DNA from: Pelomonas baiyunensis
GTDB lineage: Bacteria > Pseudomonadota > Gammaproteobacteria > Burkholderiales > Burkholderiaceae_C
Direction: 5' to 3'
Length of the DNA: 64,000 bases
NCBI RefSeq assembly: GCF_043555935.1
Contig: NZ_JBIGIB010000004.1
Span: 62,001-126,000, forward strand
Shown: piece by piece, positions 40,364 through 48,981 of the stretch
How the letters are laid out: every line of letters begins with the position of its first letter
Numbering within the stretch: position 1 is the first letter of the stretch
Notes under the pieces: generated by a model
The model's database searches: none
Seen by the model: the letters and a program-made list of their open reading frames with translations, nothing else
What the model was told of the DNA's origin: nothing
Position numbers and translations under genes: made by a program

Positions 40364-42289
40364 TCAGCGGGCCATGACGATGCGCCCATAGCGCTGTGCC
40401 GTCTGGCGCTCGATGACCTGCCCGGTGCGCTCGTCACGCAAGGTGGCCACGAGCAGGAACTCGGACTGGCTCTGCGCCTTGAACACGAACTTCGGGCACA
40501 GCGAGATCTCCACCGGGTCGCGCGCCAGGTCGGGGTAGCCCAGCGAGCGCAGGGTCACGCAATTCAGCAACTCGGCCAGCGTGGTGCGGTTGGATTCGCT
40601 GAAGCACACGGCCACCGGCAGCGTGCCGGCCGAGCCGTTGCGGCAGGTGAGCTGCAAGGTGTAGGGGTAGGCCTTGACCAACCGCTCCCGCTCGGCCGCG
40701 GCGGCGGCGCGCTCGGTGGCCTCGCGTTTGCGCCGCACCTCGGCGGCGGACTGGCCGCTGCGCCGCCCCTGGGCTTCGTCGGCCAGGAACGCCACGGCGG
40801 TCGCGATGTTGCGCTCGCCCGGGTAGGCCGCCTTCTGCTGCCGCTGCCACACGGCGCCCAGCGCCTCGGGCGTGCCCACATCGGCCGCGCGCAGGGCGGC
40901 GGCCTGCTTGCCGTCGGGCATGGGCGAGAAGCGCCGCGCCAGCCGGGCGTCGTCCACCGACGCGTAGCCGTAGTGCGCCGCGTAGGCGGGCAACAGCGCC
41001 TCGGCATCGCGCAGTTCGAACAACTCGAACCCGATCTGGTCCCGCTGCAGCGCGTTGCCCACGGTGCGGGCTTCGGCGTCGGTCAGCACCAGCGTGCCGC
41101 ACCGCGACTGCTTGAGCGCGAGGTACATCGCGTCCAGGTCGTTGAACACATCGTCGAACCCGTCGGCCGCCTTGCGGGCCAGCCACTGGGCCACCGCCTC
41201 GGTCTTGCGGTAGGCCATCAGGTCGCCGCCCACGGGCGCGTCCATGCGGCGCGCGCACACCGTGGCCTTGCCCGCGGGCGCGGGCACGCGGCGCAGTGCC
41301 GTCACCTGCCCGGTGCTGGCGGGCAACGCGGCCCACACGCGGGCGGTGCGTTCCTGGCGCTCGGCTTCGGCCCGGCGGGCCTGCTCGGCTTGGGCCACCT
41401 CGCGTTCACGGTAGTACTTGGCCAGCACGTTGGAGTCCATGGTCAACAGCGCCACAAACTGCCCTGACGTCTTCCAGGCCGCCAGGCGCCCGAACTCTGT
41501 GCCGGGCACGAGCAGCAAGCGGTCGGGCGAGTTGCGAGACCACCGCTCCGCGGTGTCGGCCCAGTCGTCCACCACGGTCAAACGCGCCCGCTGCACACCG
41601 GTCTTCTTCAGGAAGTCGACGGTGGAGGGCCACTGCACCTGCTCCCAGCTGCCCGGCTGGTAGCCCTCGAACGCCCGGCGCCAGCGGTCGATGAACTGTC
41701 GGGGCACCACCACTTCGGTGTCACCGCCGCGCGACAGGTAGGCCACGGTGTTGTCGAGCTTGCGCGAGACGGCGACCTCCGGAACACCCACGATCTCGAA
41801 ACTCAGCGCCCGGTAGTCGGGCTGCACGTTCACCGTCAGCTCGGCGGCCTGCTTGAGGCTGCAATCCGAGCGCTTGGGGTCGAAGTTCAGACGATGCGGG
41901 CCGGGCGTGTCAAACACCCAGTCGAAGCGGATTTCATCGCCGTTGCGCGGCCAGCGCCAGTCCGCGAGGCCATGCGCCTGGGCGCGGCGCAGCACCACGT
42001 GGTCGGCGCGCACCTCCACGGTGGGGCGGAACTCATCCCGCTCGGCCTCCTGGCCGTCCACCACCAGCACCAGGTCGCACGCATCGGCCTCGTGCCATTT
42101 CGTCTTGAGCTCCAGCTTCAGCGCAAAGGGCTGACCCACCCCGGGCTGCTCGGGCTCGGCACGCAGGCGGCGCACCTCCGCGCCCCAGGCCGGCGCCGTC
42201 AGCGCGACGGACAGCGCCACCGACAGCACGCCTGACAGCGCAGCCACCACGCTGCATTCCCCCAGCCACTTCCTTGGCGCCACTGCCAT
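40364..42289 (-). CDS. Large exported protein of unknown function
   Basis: 641 residues. Signal peptide (VAALSGVLSVALSVALTAPAWG, to ~residue 36), then a beta-rich N-terminal part with ADACDLVLVVDGQEAERDE and DWVFDTPGPHRLNFDPKRSDC (residues ~60-150). A central part includes a charged coiled-coil-like helix (REREVAQAEQARRAEAERQE, around 325), and another Ala/Arg/Glu-rich helix follows near 560. The C-terminal domain has paired cysteines (LTCRNGSAGTLPVAVCF, then LLNC, LCPKF). No catalytic motif is recognised. ATG 42289 has a consensus AGGAGG Shine-Dalgarno, so the upstream extension to 42346 is rejected. Convergent with the MFS gene, divergent from radA. Confidence 0.72.
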   Translation of the reverse strand: MAVAPRKWLGECSVVAALSGVLSVALSVALTAPAWGAEVRRLRAEPEQPGVGQPFALKLELKTKWHEADACDLVLVVDGQEAERDEFRPTVEVRADHVVLRRAQAHGLADWRWPRNGDEIRFDWVFDTPGPHRLNFDPKRSDCSLKQAAELTVNVQPDYRALSFEIVGVPEVAVSRKLDNTVAYLSRGGDTEVVVPRQFIDRWRRAFEGYQPGSWEQVQWPSTVDFLKKTGVQRARLTVVDDWADTAERWSRNSPDRLLLVPGTEFGRLAAWKTSGQFVALLTMDSNVLAKYYREREVAQAEQARRAEAERQERTARVWAALPASTGQVTALRRVPAPAGKATVCARRMDAPVGGDLMAYRKTEAVAQWLARKAADGFDDVFNDLDAMYLALKQSRCGTLVLTDAEARTVGNALQRDQIGFELFELRDAEALLPAYAAHYGYASVDDARLARRFSPMPDGKQAAALRAADVGTPEALGAVWQRQQKAAYPGERNIATAVAFLADEAQGRRSGQSAAEVRRKREATERAAAAAERERLVKAYPYTLQLTCRNGSAGTLPVAVCFSESNRTTLAELLNCVTLRSLGYPDLARDPVEISLCPKFVFKAQSQSEFLLVATLRDERTGQVIERQTAQRYGRIVMAR

Positions 42290-42403
42290 GCCCTGCCTCC
42301 TGCGGTTGCTGCGCCCATGCTGGCACCGGGCAGGCCACGCCGCCAAGCAACTTTGTCACGCGGGCGTCCCGCACAATGCCTGCGGTTTCAGCGCACCTCG
42401 TCC

Positions 42404-43765
42404 ATGGCCTCTCCGAAAAGCATTTACACCTGCACCGAGTGCGGCGGCACCAACGCCAAGTGGCTGGGCAAGTGCCCGCACTGCGGCGCGTGGAACACCC
42501 TGACGGAAACCGCCGCCGAGCCGGCCGGTGGTGCCAAGAACCGCTACCAGGCCCTGGCCAAGAGCCAGCCGGTGGCCACGCTGAGCGAGATCGAAGCGAG
42601 CGACTACGAGCGCACGCCCACGGGCCAGGACGAACTGGACCGCGTGCTGGGCGGCGGCATCGTGGCCGGCGGCGTGGTGCTGATCGGCGGCGACCCGGGC
42701 ATCGGCAAGTCCACGCTGCTGCTGCAGGCCGTGGAGTCACTGAGCCAGACCGTCAAGGTGCTCTACGTGACCGGTGAAGAGAGCGGCGCCCAGGTGGCCA
42801 TGCGCTCGCGCCGCCTCGGCCTGGCGGGCGACAAGGTGCGGGTGCTGGCCGAGATCGGGCTGGAAAAAATCCTCGCCACCATCGAGGCCGAACAACCGGA
42901 CTTCTGCGTCATCGACTCCATCCAGACGCTGTACTCCGAGCAACTCAGCTCCGCCCCCGGCTCGGTCGCCCAGGTGCGCGAGTGCGCAGCGCAGCTGACC
43001 CGCACCGCCAAGGCGCGCGGCTGCGCCATGGTGCTGGTGGGCCACGTCACGAAAGAAGGGGCCCTCGCCGGCCCGCGCGTGCTCGAGCACATCGTGGACA
43101 CGGTGCTGTATTTCGAGGGCGACACCCACAGCAGCTTCCGCCTGGTGCGCGCGATCAAGAACCGCTTCGGTGCGGTGAATGAGATCGGCGTGTTCGCGAT
43201 GACCGAGAAGGGCCTGAAGGGCGTGGCCAACCCCAGCGCCATCTTCCTGAGCACCCACACCGAGCCGGTGCCGGGCAGCTGCGTGCTCGTCACGCTGGAA
43301 GGCACGCGGCCGCTGCTGGTGGAACTGCAGGCGCTGGTGGACAGCGGCGGTGTGAGCCCGCGGCGCCTGTCCGTCGGCCTGGACCGCGACCGCCTGGCCA
43401 TGCTGCTGGCGGTGCTGCACCGCCACGCCGGCGTGGCCACGAGCGACCAGGACGTGTTCGTGAACGCCGTGGGCGGCGTGCGCATCACCGAGCCCGCGGC
43501 CGACCTGGCCGTGCTGCTGGCCATCCAGAGTTCGCTGCGTGGCAAGGCGCTGCCCAAGGGCTTCATCGCGTTCGGCGAGGTGGGCCTGGCCGGCGAGGTA
43601 CGCCCCGCACCGCGCGGGCAGGAGCGGCTGAAGGAGGCCGCCAAGCTGGGCTTCAGCGTGGCGGTGGTGCCCAAGGCGAACGCACCCAAAAAACCGATCG
43701 AGGGGCTGACCATCCACGCCATCGAACGGGTGGAAGAAGCCATCGACGTGCTGCGCGGCCTGTAG
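42404..43765 (+). CDS. radA: DNA repair protein RadA
   Basis: 453 residues. RadA promotes branch migration in homologous recombination. N-terminal zinc finger C10-x2-C13...C24-x2-C27, RecA-like core with Walker A GGDPGIGKST (near residue 95), the RadA-specific KNRFG motif (AIKNRFGAVNEIGVF), and the C-terminal Lon-like domain (GFIAFGEVGLAGEVRPAPRG). Length matches the family. ATG 42404 starts directly at the conserved zinc finger region; the longer frame from 42317 is a readthrough of intergenic sequence. Divergent from the large exported gene. Confidence 0.97.
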   Translation: MASPKSIYTCTECGGTNAKWLGKCPHCGAWNTLTETAAEPAGGAKNRYQALAKSQPVATLSEIEASDYERTPTGQDELDRVLGGGIVAGGVVLIGGDPGIGKSTLLLQAVESLSQTVKVLYVTGEESGAQVAMRSRRLGLAGDKVRVLAEIGLEKILATIEAEQPDFCVIDSIQTLYSEQLSSAPGSVAQVRECAAQLTRTAKARGCAMVLVGHVTKEGALAGPRVLEHIVDTVLYFEGDTHSSFRLVRAIKNRFGAVNEIGVFAMTEKGLKGVANPSAIFLSTHTEPVPGSCVLVTLEGTRPLLVELQALVDSGGVSPRRLSVGLDRDRLAMLLAVLHRHAGVATSDQDVFVNAVGGVRITEPAADLAVLLAIQSSLRGKALPKGFIAFGEVGLAGEVRPAPRGQERLKEAAKLGFSVAVVPKANAPKKPIEGLTIHAIERVEEAIDVLRGL

Positions 43766-43878
43766 CGCGGCACCCCACGTGCGACCCAACGCACACTCTG
43801 CCCACGGGCACGGGAATGCCTTCGTGCAGACCGTGCCAAAGTCTGCTTAGGATTCAGACTTCCACTGGAGACACCGCC

Positions 43879-44310
43879 ATGGCTGACCCCGCCGACCTCC
43901 GACAGCACGTTCGCACCGACTTTCTCGCCGCCCAGCACGACGCCGATTCGCTGCCGGGCTGGGTGTTCAAGCCCGTGCAGTTCAGCCGCGGCCCGGCCGG
44001 TCTGGTGCTCAACATGAGCGATGGCGGCCTGCAGGTCATGACCAGCGCCACCGAGCCGCTGAACGAAGCCAAGTACGAGGTGGTGCTGCTGCTGGGCCGC
44101 TCCGACGCCGACGACGAGGACGAACAGGTGTCGTGGTTCAACGGCGTGGTGGAGCGCAAGTGGTCGCGCCCCGTGCCGCGCATGGGCATCCTGCACGGCA
44201 TGAGCTTCACCGCCCGCAACTCCACCGCCGAGCAGTTCCTGAACGGCCACAAGGACGCGCTGGAATCCGGCGGCTGGGTGCGCTGCGTGCTGCTGAAGGT
44301 GACCGACTGA
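43879..44310 (+). CDS. PilZ-like domain protein
   Basis: 143 residues, soluble. The segment LVLNMSDGGLQVM has the NxSxxG pattern of PilZ c-di-GMP receptors, followed by beta-rich sequence (YEVVLLLGR, FNGVVERKWSR) and GILHGMSFTA. The usual upstream RxxxR motif is not clear, so c-di-GMP binding is uncertain. ATG 43879 has CTGGAG 9 bp upstream. It follows radA by 113 bp and precedes a monooxygenase-fold gene. GGDEF-type proteins at the right end of the window could supply the second messenger, but no link is shown. Confidence 0.7.
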   Translation: MADPADLRQHVRTDFLAAQHDADSLPGWVFKPVQFSRGPAGLVLNMSDGGLQVMTSATEPLNEAKYEVVLLLGRSDADDEDEQVSWFNGVVERKWSRPVPRMGILHGMSFTARNSTAEQFLNGHKDALESGGWVRCVLLKVTD

Positions 44311-44349
44311 CGCGCTGACCGCCCCGCTCGGCGTGGCAGGATGCGCGCC

Positions 44350-44697
44350 ATGAACGCACTGCCCACGCCGCCCTACTACGCGGTGATCTTCACCAGCCGG
44401 CGCACGCCGGGCGACCACGGCTACGCCGACATGGCCGCCCAGATGGCCGCGCTGGCCGCACAACAACCCGGCTACCTCGGCGCGGAAAGCGCCCGCGGCG
44501 ACGACGGCCTGGGGCTGACGGTGTCGTACTGGCGCAGCGAGGCCGACATCGCGGCCTGGCGCCGACACGCCGAACACCAGATCGCCCGCGACACCGGCCG
44601 GCGCGACTGGTACGCCCACTACACGCTGCGCGTGGCCAAGGTGGAGCGCGCCTACAGCTGGCAACACACCGACGGCCCGGCCGACCCGCAGCCATGA
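44350..44697 (+). CDS. Antibiotic biosynthesis monooxygenase (ABM)-fold protein
   Basis: 115 residues forming a single dimeric ferredoxin-like ABM domain: YYAVIFTSRRTPGDHGYADM, QQPGYLGAESARGDDGLGLT, SYWRSEADIAAWRRHAEHQ, and GRRDWYAHYTLRVAKVER. The pattern matches the small ABM proteins found in many proteobacteria. Some act as cofactor-free oxygenases or heme-degrading enzymes, but most lack a known function. The start is probably ATG 44350, with ATG 44341 in frame. The stop overlaps the next start as ATGA. Confidence 0.88.
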   Translation: MNALPTPPYYAVIFTSRRTPGDHGYADMAAQMAALAAQQPGYLGAESARGDDGLGLTVSYWRSEADIAAWRRHAEHQIARDTGRRDWYAHYTLRVAKVERAYSWQHTDGPADPQP

Positions 44698-45080
44698 ACG
44701 CCTGGATCGGAAGCGCCCTGGCGCTGCTCGGGCTGGTGTTGGGCGGCTTGCTGATGGGCTGGCAGGGCGTTTTGTTTGCCGCCACGGTGGTGGTGTTCTG
44801 GCTGCTGCTGCAGATGTCGCGCCTGCTGCGGTTGATGAAGCAGGCCGGTGCCGCGCCGCTGGGCCAGGTGTCCAACGCTGTGATGCTGGCCTCGCAGTTG
44901 CACGCGGGCATGAAGCTGGTGGACCTCATCACCCTGACCGGCAGCCTCGGTCAAGCCCAGGGCACCGACGCCTACCGCTGGCACGACGCCGCCGGTGACG
45001 CGGTGGAGGTGGTGCTGCGCAAAGGCAAGCTCGCCGAATGGCGGCTGGTGCGGGCCACCGCGCCGGCGCCGGCTCCTTAA
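44694..45080 (+). CDS. Small membrane protein of unknown function
   Basis: 128 residues. Two adjoining hydrophobic segments at the N-terminus (ALALLGLVLGGLLMG and LFAATVVVFWLLLQM) are followed by an ~80-residue soluble part with LGQVSNAVMLASQLHAGMKL and a beta-rich end (VEVVLRKGKLAEWRLVRA). This layout is a known conserved small glycerate-kinase-type misannotation in some genomes, but no function is established and I assign none. The start overlaps the ABM stop (ATGA), so it is co-translated with that gene; ilvE follows 36 bp later. Confidence 0.7.
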   Translation: MNAWIGSALALLGLVLGGLLMGWQGVLFAATVVVFWLLLQMSRLLRLMKQAGAAPLGQVSNAVMLASQLHAGMKLVDLITLTGSLGQAQGTDAYRWHDAAGDAVEVVLRKGKLAEWRLVRATAPAPAP

Positions 45081-45116
45081 AATCTCGGGCTTTCACCCGC
45101 ACGCACTGGAGACACG

Positions 45117-46049
45117 ATGGTTCCCGCCCCCCTGCACGACCGCGACGGCAAGATCTGGATGGACGGCCAACTCGTCGACTGGCGCGACGCCAAGATCCAC
45201 GTGTTGACCCACACGCTGCACTACGGCTGCGGCGCCTTCGAGGGCGTGCGCGCCTACGACACGGTGAACGGCACGGCCATCTTCCGCCTGCAGGAGCACA
45301 CCCAGCGCCTGTTCAACAGCGCCAAGATCCTGCGCATGAAGATCCCGTTCACGCAGGAGCAGGTGAACGACGCGCAGCGCGAGGTGGTGAAGGCCAACAA
45401 CCTCAAGAGCGCCTACATCCGCCCGCTGATCTGGATCGGCTCCGAGAAGCTGGGCGTGAGCCCCAAGGGCAACCAGGTGCACCTGATGGTGGCTGCCTGG
45501 AGCTGGGGCGCCTACCTGGGCGAAGAAGGCATGAAGCGCGGCATCCGCGTGAAGACCAGCTCGTACACCCGCCACCACGTCAACATCACGATGACGCAGG
45601 CCAAGACGGTGTCCAACTACACCAACTCCATCCTGGCCAACATGGAAGCCACCGACGAGGGCTACGACGAAGCGCTGCTGCTCGACGCTTCGGGCTTCGT
45701 CAGTGAAGGCGCGGGCGAGAACCTGTTCGTCATCAAGAACGGCGTGGTCTACACGCCGGACCTGTCGGCCGGCGCGCTCAACGGCATCACCCGCAACACC
45801 ATCTTCTCGATCTGCCAGGACCTGGGTCTGAAGCTCGTGGAAAAGCGCATCACGCGCGACGAGGTCTACATCTGCGACGAGGCCTTCTTCACCGGCACCG
45901 CCGCGGAAGTGACGCCCATCCGCGAGCTGGACCGCGTCGAGATCGGCAGCGGCAGCCGCGGCCCCATCACCGAACAAATCCAGACGGCCTTCTTTGACAT
46001 CGTCAACGGCCGCAACCCCAAGTACGCCAGCTGGCTCACCGCAGTTTGA
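45117..46049 (+). CDS. ilvE: Branched-chain amino acid aminotransferase
   Basis: 310-residue class IV PLP aminotransferase that makes leucine, isoleucine and valine from their 2-oxo acids. LHYGCGAFEGVRAYDT (residues ~35-50) and the PLP-binding Lys163 in TMTQAKTVSNYTNS are present. So are the family motif ALLLDASGFVSEGAGENLFVI and the cofactor loop FFTGTAAEVTPI. ATG 45117 has GGAGA just upstream. Only 10 bp separate its stop from the zinc-finger gene, suggesting one transcript. Cytoplasmic. Confidence 0.96.
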   Translation: MVPAPLHDRDGKIWMDGQLVDWRDAKIHVLTHTLHYGCGAFEGVRAYDTVNGTAIFRLQEHTQRLFNSAKILRMKIPFTQEQVNDAQREVVKANNLKSAYIRPLIWIGSEKLGVSPKGNQVHLMVAAWSWGAYLGEEGMKRGIRVKTSSYTRHHVNITMTQAKTVSNYTNSILANMEATDEGYDEALLLDASGFVSEGAGENLFVIKNGVVYTPDLSAGALNGITRNTIFSICQDLGLKLVEKRITRDEVYICDEAFFTGTAAEVTPIRELDRVEIGSGSRGPITEQIQTAFFDIVNGRNPKYASWLTAV

Positions 46050-46059
46050 GAACAAGACT

Positions 46060-46275
46060 ATGAGCACCACCACCCAAGCCCCCGCCACGGTCGAAGTCAC
46101 GGCCAAGGACTGCAACGACAACGGCACCGTCTTCTGCCCCAACCCCAAGATGGCGCTGTGGAGCAACCACCCGCGCGTCTTCATCGACCTGGCGCACGAC
46201 GGCCAGGGCAAGTGCCCGTACTGCGGCACGGCCTACAAGCTCAAGGCCGGCGAAGTCGTCGGCGGCCACCACTGA
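46060..46275 (+). CDS. Small zinc-finger protein (zf-CHCC type)
   Basis: 71 residues with the zf-CHCC pattern: Cys26 (FCPNPKMALWSNHPRV), His37, then Cys52 and Cys55 in GKCPYCGTAYKL. The domain is shared with the mitochondrial complex I subunit NDUFS6 and is common as a stand-alone protein next to ilvE or lipopolysaccharide genes in betaproteobacteria. ATG 46060 starts a conserved short N-terminus; the frame open from 45994 overlaps ilvE and is rejected. It closes the ilvE transcript. Role unknown beyond zinc binding. Confidence 0.9.
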   Translation: MSTTTQAPATVEVTAKDCNDNGTVFCPNPKMALWSNHPRVFIDLAHDGQGKCPYCGTAYKLKAGEVVGGHH

Positions 46276-46341
46276 GAACCCGCCACTGAGCGGGTGCCCC
46301 GCCTGCCGCTGACACGCTCTGCTGTTCAGCGGCTCAGCACC

Positions 46342-48309
46342 TCACCGCATCAACGCCGCGGCAGGCTGCCGGCCTCCGCGGCGTTGTCGTTCCAGGTCGG
46401 CCTCCAGCGCCCGCTGCTCGGCCGACAGCGGCCGCACCTGACCCGCCGCCAACGCGGCCTGGTCCAGGTTCTGCCCCCAGGTCAGCCCGGGCCGCAAGGC
46501 CAGCGGCGCGGCCAGCGGGTCCAGGAAACCCGCCGGCAGCCAGGGCATGGTTTGCGCCAGCACCAGGGCCACGCGCGGCTTGATGCGCGGCTCCCCCACG
46601 CGGCCGCGCTGCCCCCAGGTCACCACCACATCGGCACTGGTGCCGCTGACGAACTGCGGCGTGATGGCCACGTCGCGCAGCACGCCGTGGCGCAGCTGCA
46701 TCAGCGCCTCCTCGGCCAGCATCGCGGCGTCTTCGCGCGGCACGCTCTGGCCCGTGGGCCACGAGTAGTTGTAGTCGTCGGTCACGCGGTCGGCCGCAAA
46801 GAACCGAACGATGTCCGCCGGCTGGTAAGCCCGCTGCGTGGCGGTGGACCCCGCCCCAAAGAACTGCACGCGACCCAGGTCCACCATCTCCTGCGACGCG
46901 AACGGCAGCTGCGTTCGCAACTGCTCGGACGCCGTGCCCGACGGCACCGCCTCGTACACCCGCAGCGCCGGGTTCAGCAACAGGTGGCTGCGCGACGGCA
47001 GGAAGTCGTTCGCATGGGTCAGCTCGTGGTACAGCAAGCGCCCGAGTGCGGGCACCAGGTCGGCGCTGCTGCGCGACGCGCGCTCCAGCACCGGGCTGCG
47101 CCCGCCCACCGCCTTGTTGCCCTGCACGTAGCGCCACAGCGTGGCGTAGGCCAGGTCGTTGCCGTAGTCGCTGCGGGGGTCGGGCGCCTCGCTCACGGTG
47201 TCGCGCTCGGCGGCGGTTTGCCAGAGGTAGTCGGCGTCCAGGTAGATGGCGCCGGTGGCGCTCCAGTAGAACGCCGGACGCACCCGCCCGCCGATGACGA
47301 TGGCCGTGGTGGCGTTGAGCAGGCGGCGGAAGTCGCCCTGCGTGTCTTGCTCGCGCAGGAAGGCCTCGAAGCGCTGGCCCATCCAGTCGTTGGACACCAT
47401 CACCCGCGCCATCACCTGCTCCACGGTCGGCAGCTCGCCCCGGGTCTCGCTGCCCAGCACCGGCAGGCGGCCCAGGGTGCACAGGTTGGCGTTGCTCAGC
47501 GCGGGCGAGTAGACGCACTCGCGCAGCGCCGCCGCCTGCGCACTGCCCGCCAGGTACGGATACACCCGCGACGACAGATTGCCCGTGCCGAACAGGGGCG
47601 ATGCGGCCGGCGACGGCGGCGGCTGCACCAGCAGGTTGAAGTCTTGCGTCAGGCTTCGGCCGTCGGCCAGCGTCACGTCGGCGCGCAACCGCAGCACGGT
47701 GTCGGCGCTCACGTCCGGTGCGGTGAAGATGACGCGCCACTGCGTGGTATCGCCCAGCGTCACCTCCGGCCCGTCCACCCGCCGCCAGCTCACGCGGGCG
47801 GTGGCGTAGTCGGCCACGGCCAGGCCGTCCACCCAGGCGCGCACCGAGGTCTTGCCGCCGCTCCACACCGAGGGCTCGCCCCGCAGCACCAGGGCCGATC
47901 CAGCCGGCGCTGCCGCCGTGAACTCGGCCTGGCCGCTGTAGCTGCCGCCACGCGCATCGGTGAAGTCCACACTGAACGCATGCCGCCCCGCCGTGGTCGG
48001 CGTCACGCTCAAGGCCTGCGACCGTGCAGACGCCAAGGCCAACGCCGCACCCCCGGTCTGGCGCCACTGCACCGTGTCCAGCCGCGCCCCCGGGCAGGCC
48101 AGCAACAGCACCTCCTGGTTGCGACCCGCCACGGGCGCCGCCGACACCGCCACGCGGGCCACCGAGCCGCTCAGGCAGTCGGCGCCCAGCGGCGGCACCG
48201 TCTGCGGACTGGGGGCCTCGCTGCCACCACCGCCCCCACCGCCGCAGGCACTCAACAGCAGAACAAGCGAAGTGGCAACCGGCAGGGCAACGGCGTGGGT
48301 CAGGCGCAT
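46342..48309 (-). CDS. Lipoprotein with Ig-like region and HExxH zinc-protease signature
   Basis: 655 residues. A signal with lipobox (SLVLLLSAC) is followed by seven glycines. Then come beta-sandwich-like repeats (residues ~35-240, with TVQWRQTGGAALALASARSQ and FSVDFTDARGGSYSGQAEF resembling PKD/Ig domains). A helical C-terminal domain carries YHELTHANDFLPS with H428-E-x-x-H432, the zinc motif of many metallopeptidases. A third ligand is not obvious. Surface or periplasmic protease or peptidoglycan-associated factor is an inference. ATG 48309 directly precedes the leader. It converges on the zinc-finger gene and diverges from the SnoaL-like gene. Confidence 0.75.
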   Translation of the reverse strand: MRLTHAVALPVATSLVLLLSACGGGGGGGSEAPSPQTVPPLGADCLSGSVARVAVSAAPVAGRNQEVLLLACPGARLDTVQWRQTGGAALALASARSQALSVTPTTAGRHAFSVDFTDARGGSYSGQAEFTAAAPAGSALVLRGEPSVWSGGKTSVRAWVDGLAVADYATARVSWRRVDGPEVTLGDTTQWRVIFTAPDVSADTVLRLRADVTLADGRSLTQDFNLLVQPPPSPAASPLFGTGNLSSRVYPYLAGSAQAAALRECVYSPALSNANLCTLGRLPVLGSETRGELPTVEQVMARVMVSNDWMGQRFEAFLREQDTQGDFRRLLNATTAIVIGGRVRPAFYWSATGAIYLDADYLWQTAAERDTVSEAPDPRSDYGNDLAYATLWRYVQGNKAVGGRSPVLERASRSSADLVPALGRLLYHELTHANDFLPSRSHLLLNPALRVYEAVPSGTASEQLRTQLPFASQEMVDLGRVQFFGAGSTATQRAYQPADIVRFFAADRVTDDYNYSWPTGQSVPREDAAMLAEEALMQLRHGVLRDVAITPQFVSGTSADVVVTWGQRGRVGEPRIKPRVALVLAQTMPWLPAGFLDPLAAPLALRPGLTWGQNLDQAALAAGQVRPLSAEQRALEADLERQRRGGRQPAAALMR

Positions 48310-48410
48310 GGCGAACTCGGGGCAGGCACGAACAAGCTGCAGGCAATGTAGCGGCGCCACGGCCACCCCGGCAGCTTCTGGGCCATGGCCGACTTCCTAC
48401 AATCCCGCCC

Positions 48411-48866
48411 ATGCCCCAGTCCGCCGCCAAGACCGCCGCCCTGCTCGCCTCGCCTGACGACACCGAGGCCCAGTTCTACGAGGCCCTGCAGCACGGCGAC
48501 CTGGATCACCTCATGGCCCTGTGGGCCGACGACGAAGAGATCGCCTGCGTGCACCCGGGCGGGCCGCGGCTGGTGGGCATGATCGCGATTCGCGCTGCGT
48601 TCGAGGCCGTGTTCCAGCGCGGCGTCGTCAGCGTGCACCCCGAGCGCGTGCGCCGGCTGCACAGCGGCGACTGCGCCATCCACCACGTGCTCGAGCGTGT
48701 GCAACTGCATGCCGATGACAAAGGCCACACGCCCACCGCGTGGGTCATTGCCACCAACGTGTACTTGAAGACCGCGCTCGGCTGGCGCCTGGTGCTGCAC
48801 CACGCCAGCCCCGGCAGCGCGGGCGACGTGCAGGAACTCGTGGCCGACGCCGGCACCCTTCATTGA
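48411..48866 (+). CDS. SnoaL/NTF2-like (DUF4440-type) protein
   Basis: 151 residues. The cone-shaped NTF2-like fold is indicated by EAQFYEALQHGDLDHLMALWADDEEIACVHPGG, then VGMIAIRAAFEAVFQRG and beta strands CAIHHVLERVQL, TAWVIATNVYLKTA and GWRLVLHHASPG. Such proteins bind or isomerise small molecules, or serve as binding modules. No leader. ATG 48411 is chosen, since the upstream frame to 48024 runs antisense through the lipoprotein gene. Followed 115 bp later by the YheT-like gene on the same strand. Confidence 0.88.
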   Translation: MPQSAAKTAALLASPDDTEAQFYEALQHGDLDHLMALWADDEEIACVHPGGPRLVGMIAIRAAFEAVFQRGVVSVHPERVRRLHSGDCAIHHVLERVQLHADDKGHTPTAWVIATNVYLKTALGWRLVLHHASPGSAGDVQELVADAGTLH

Positions 48867-48981
48867 CCACCCCCGACCGGCTTGGCCGGCCCCCGCAAGA
48901 GGGCGCTGTCAGCGGCCTGGCAACGCCAGTTCTGCGACAGCCACGGGGCAAGACACCACACCCGCGACGCTGGAACCACTG

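Noticed and set aside
46334..48463. 709-codon minus-strand frame overlapping the lipoprotein gene
   Set aside because: Gly/Arg/Ala-rich without any motif; the alternative frame has a lipobox, HExxH and a proper start.
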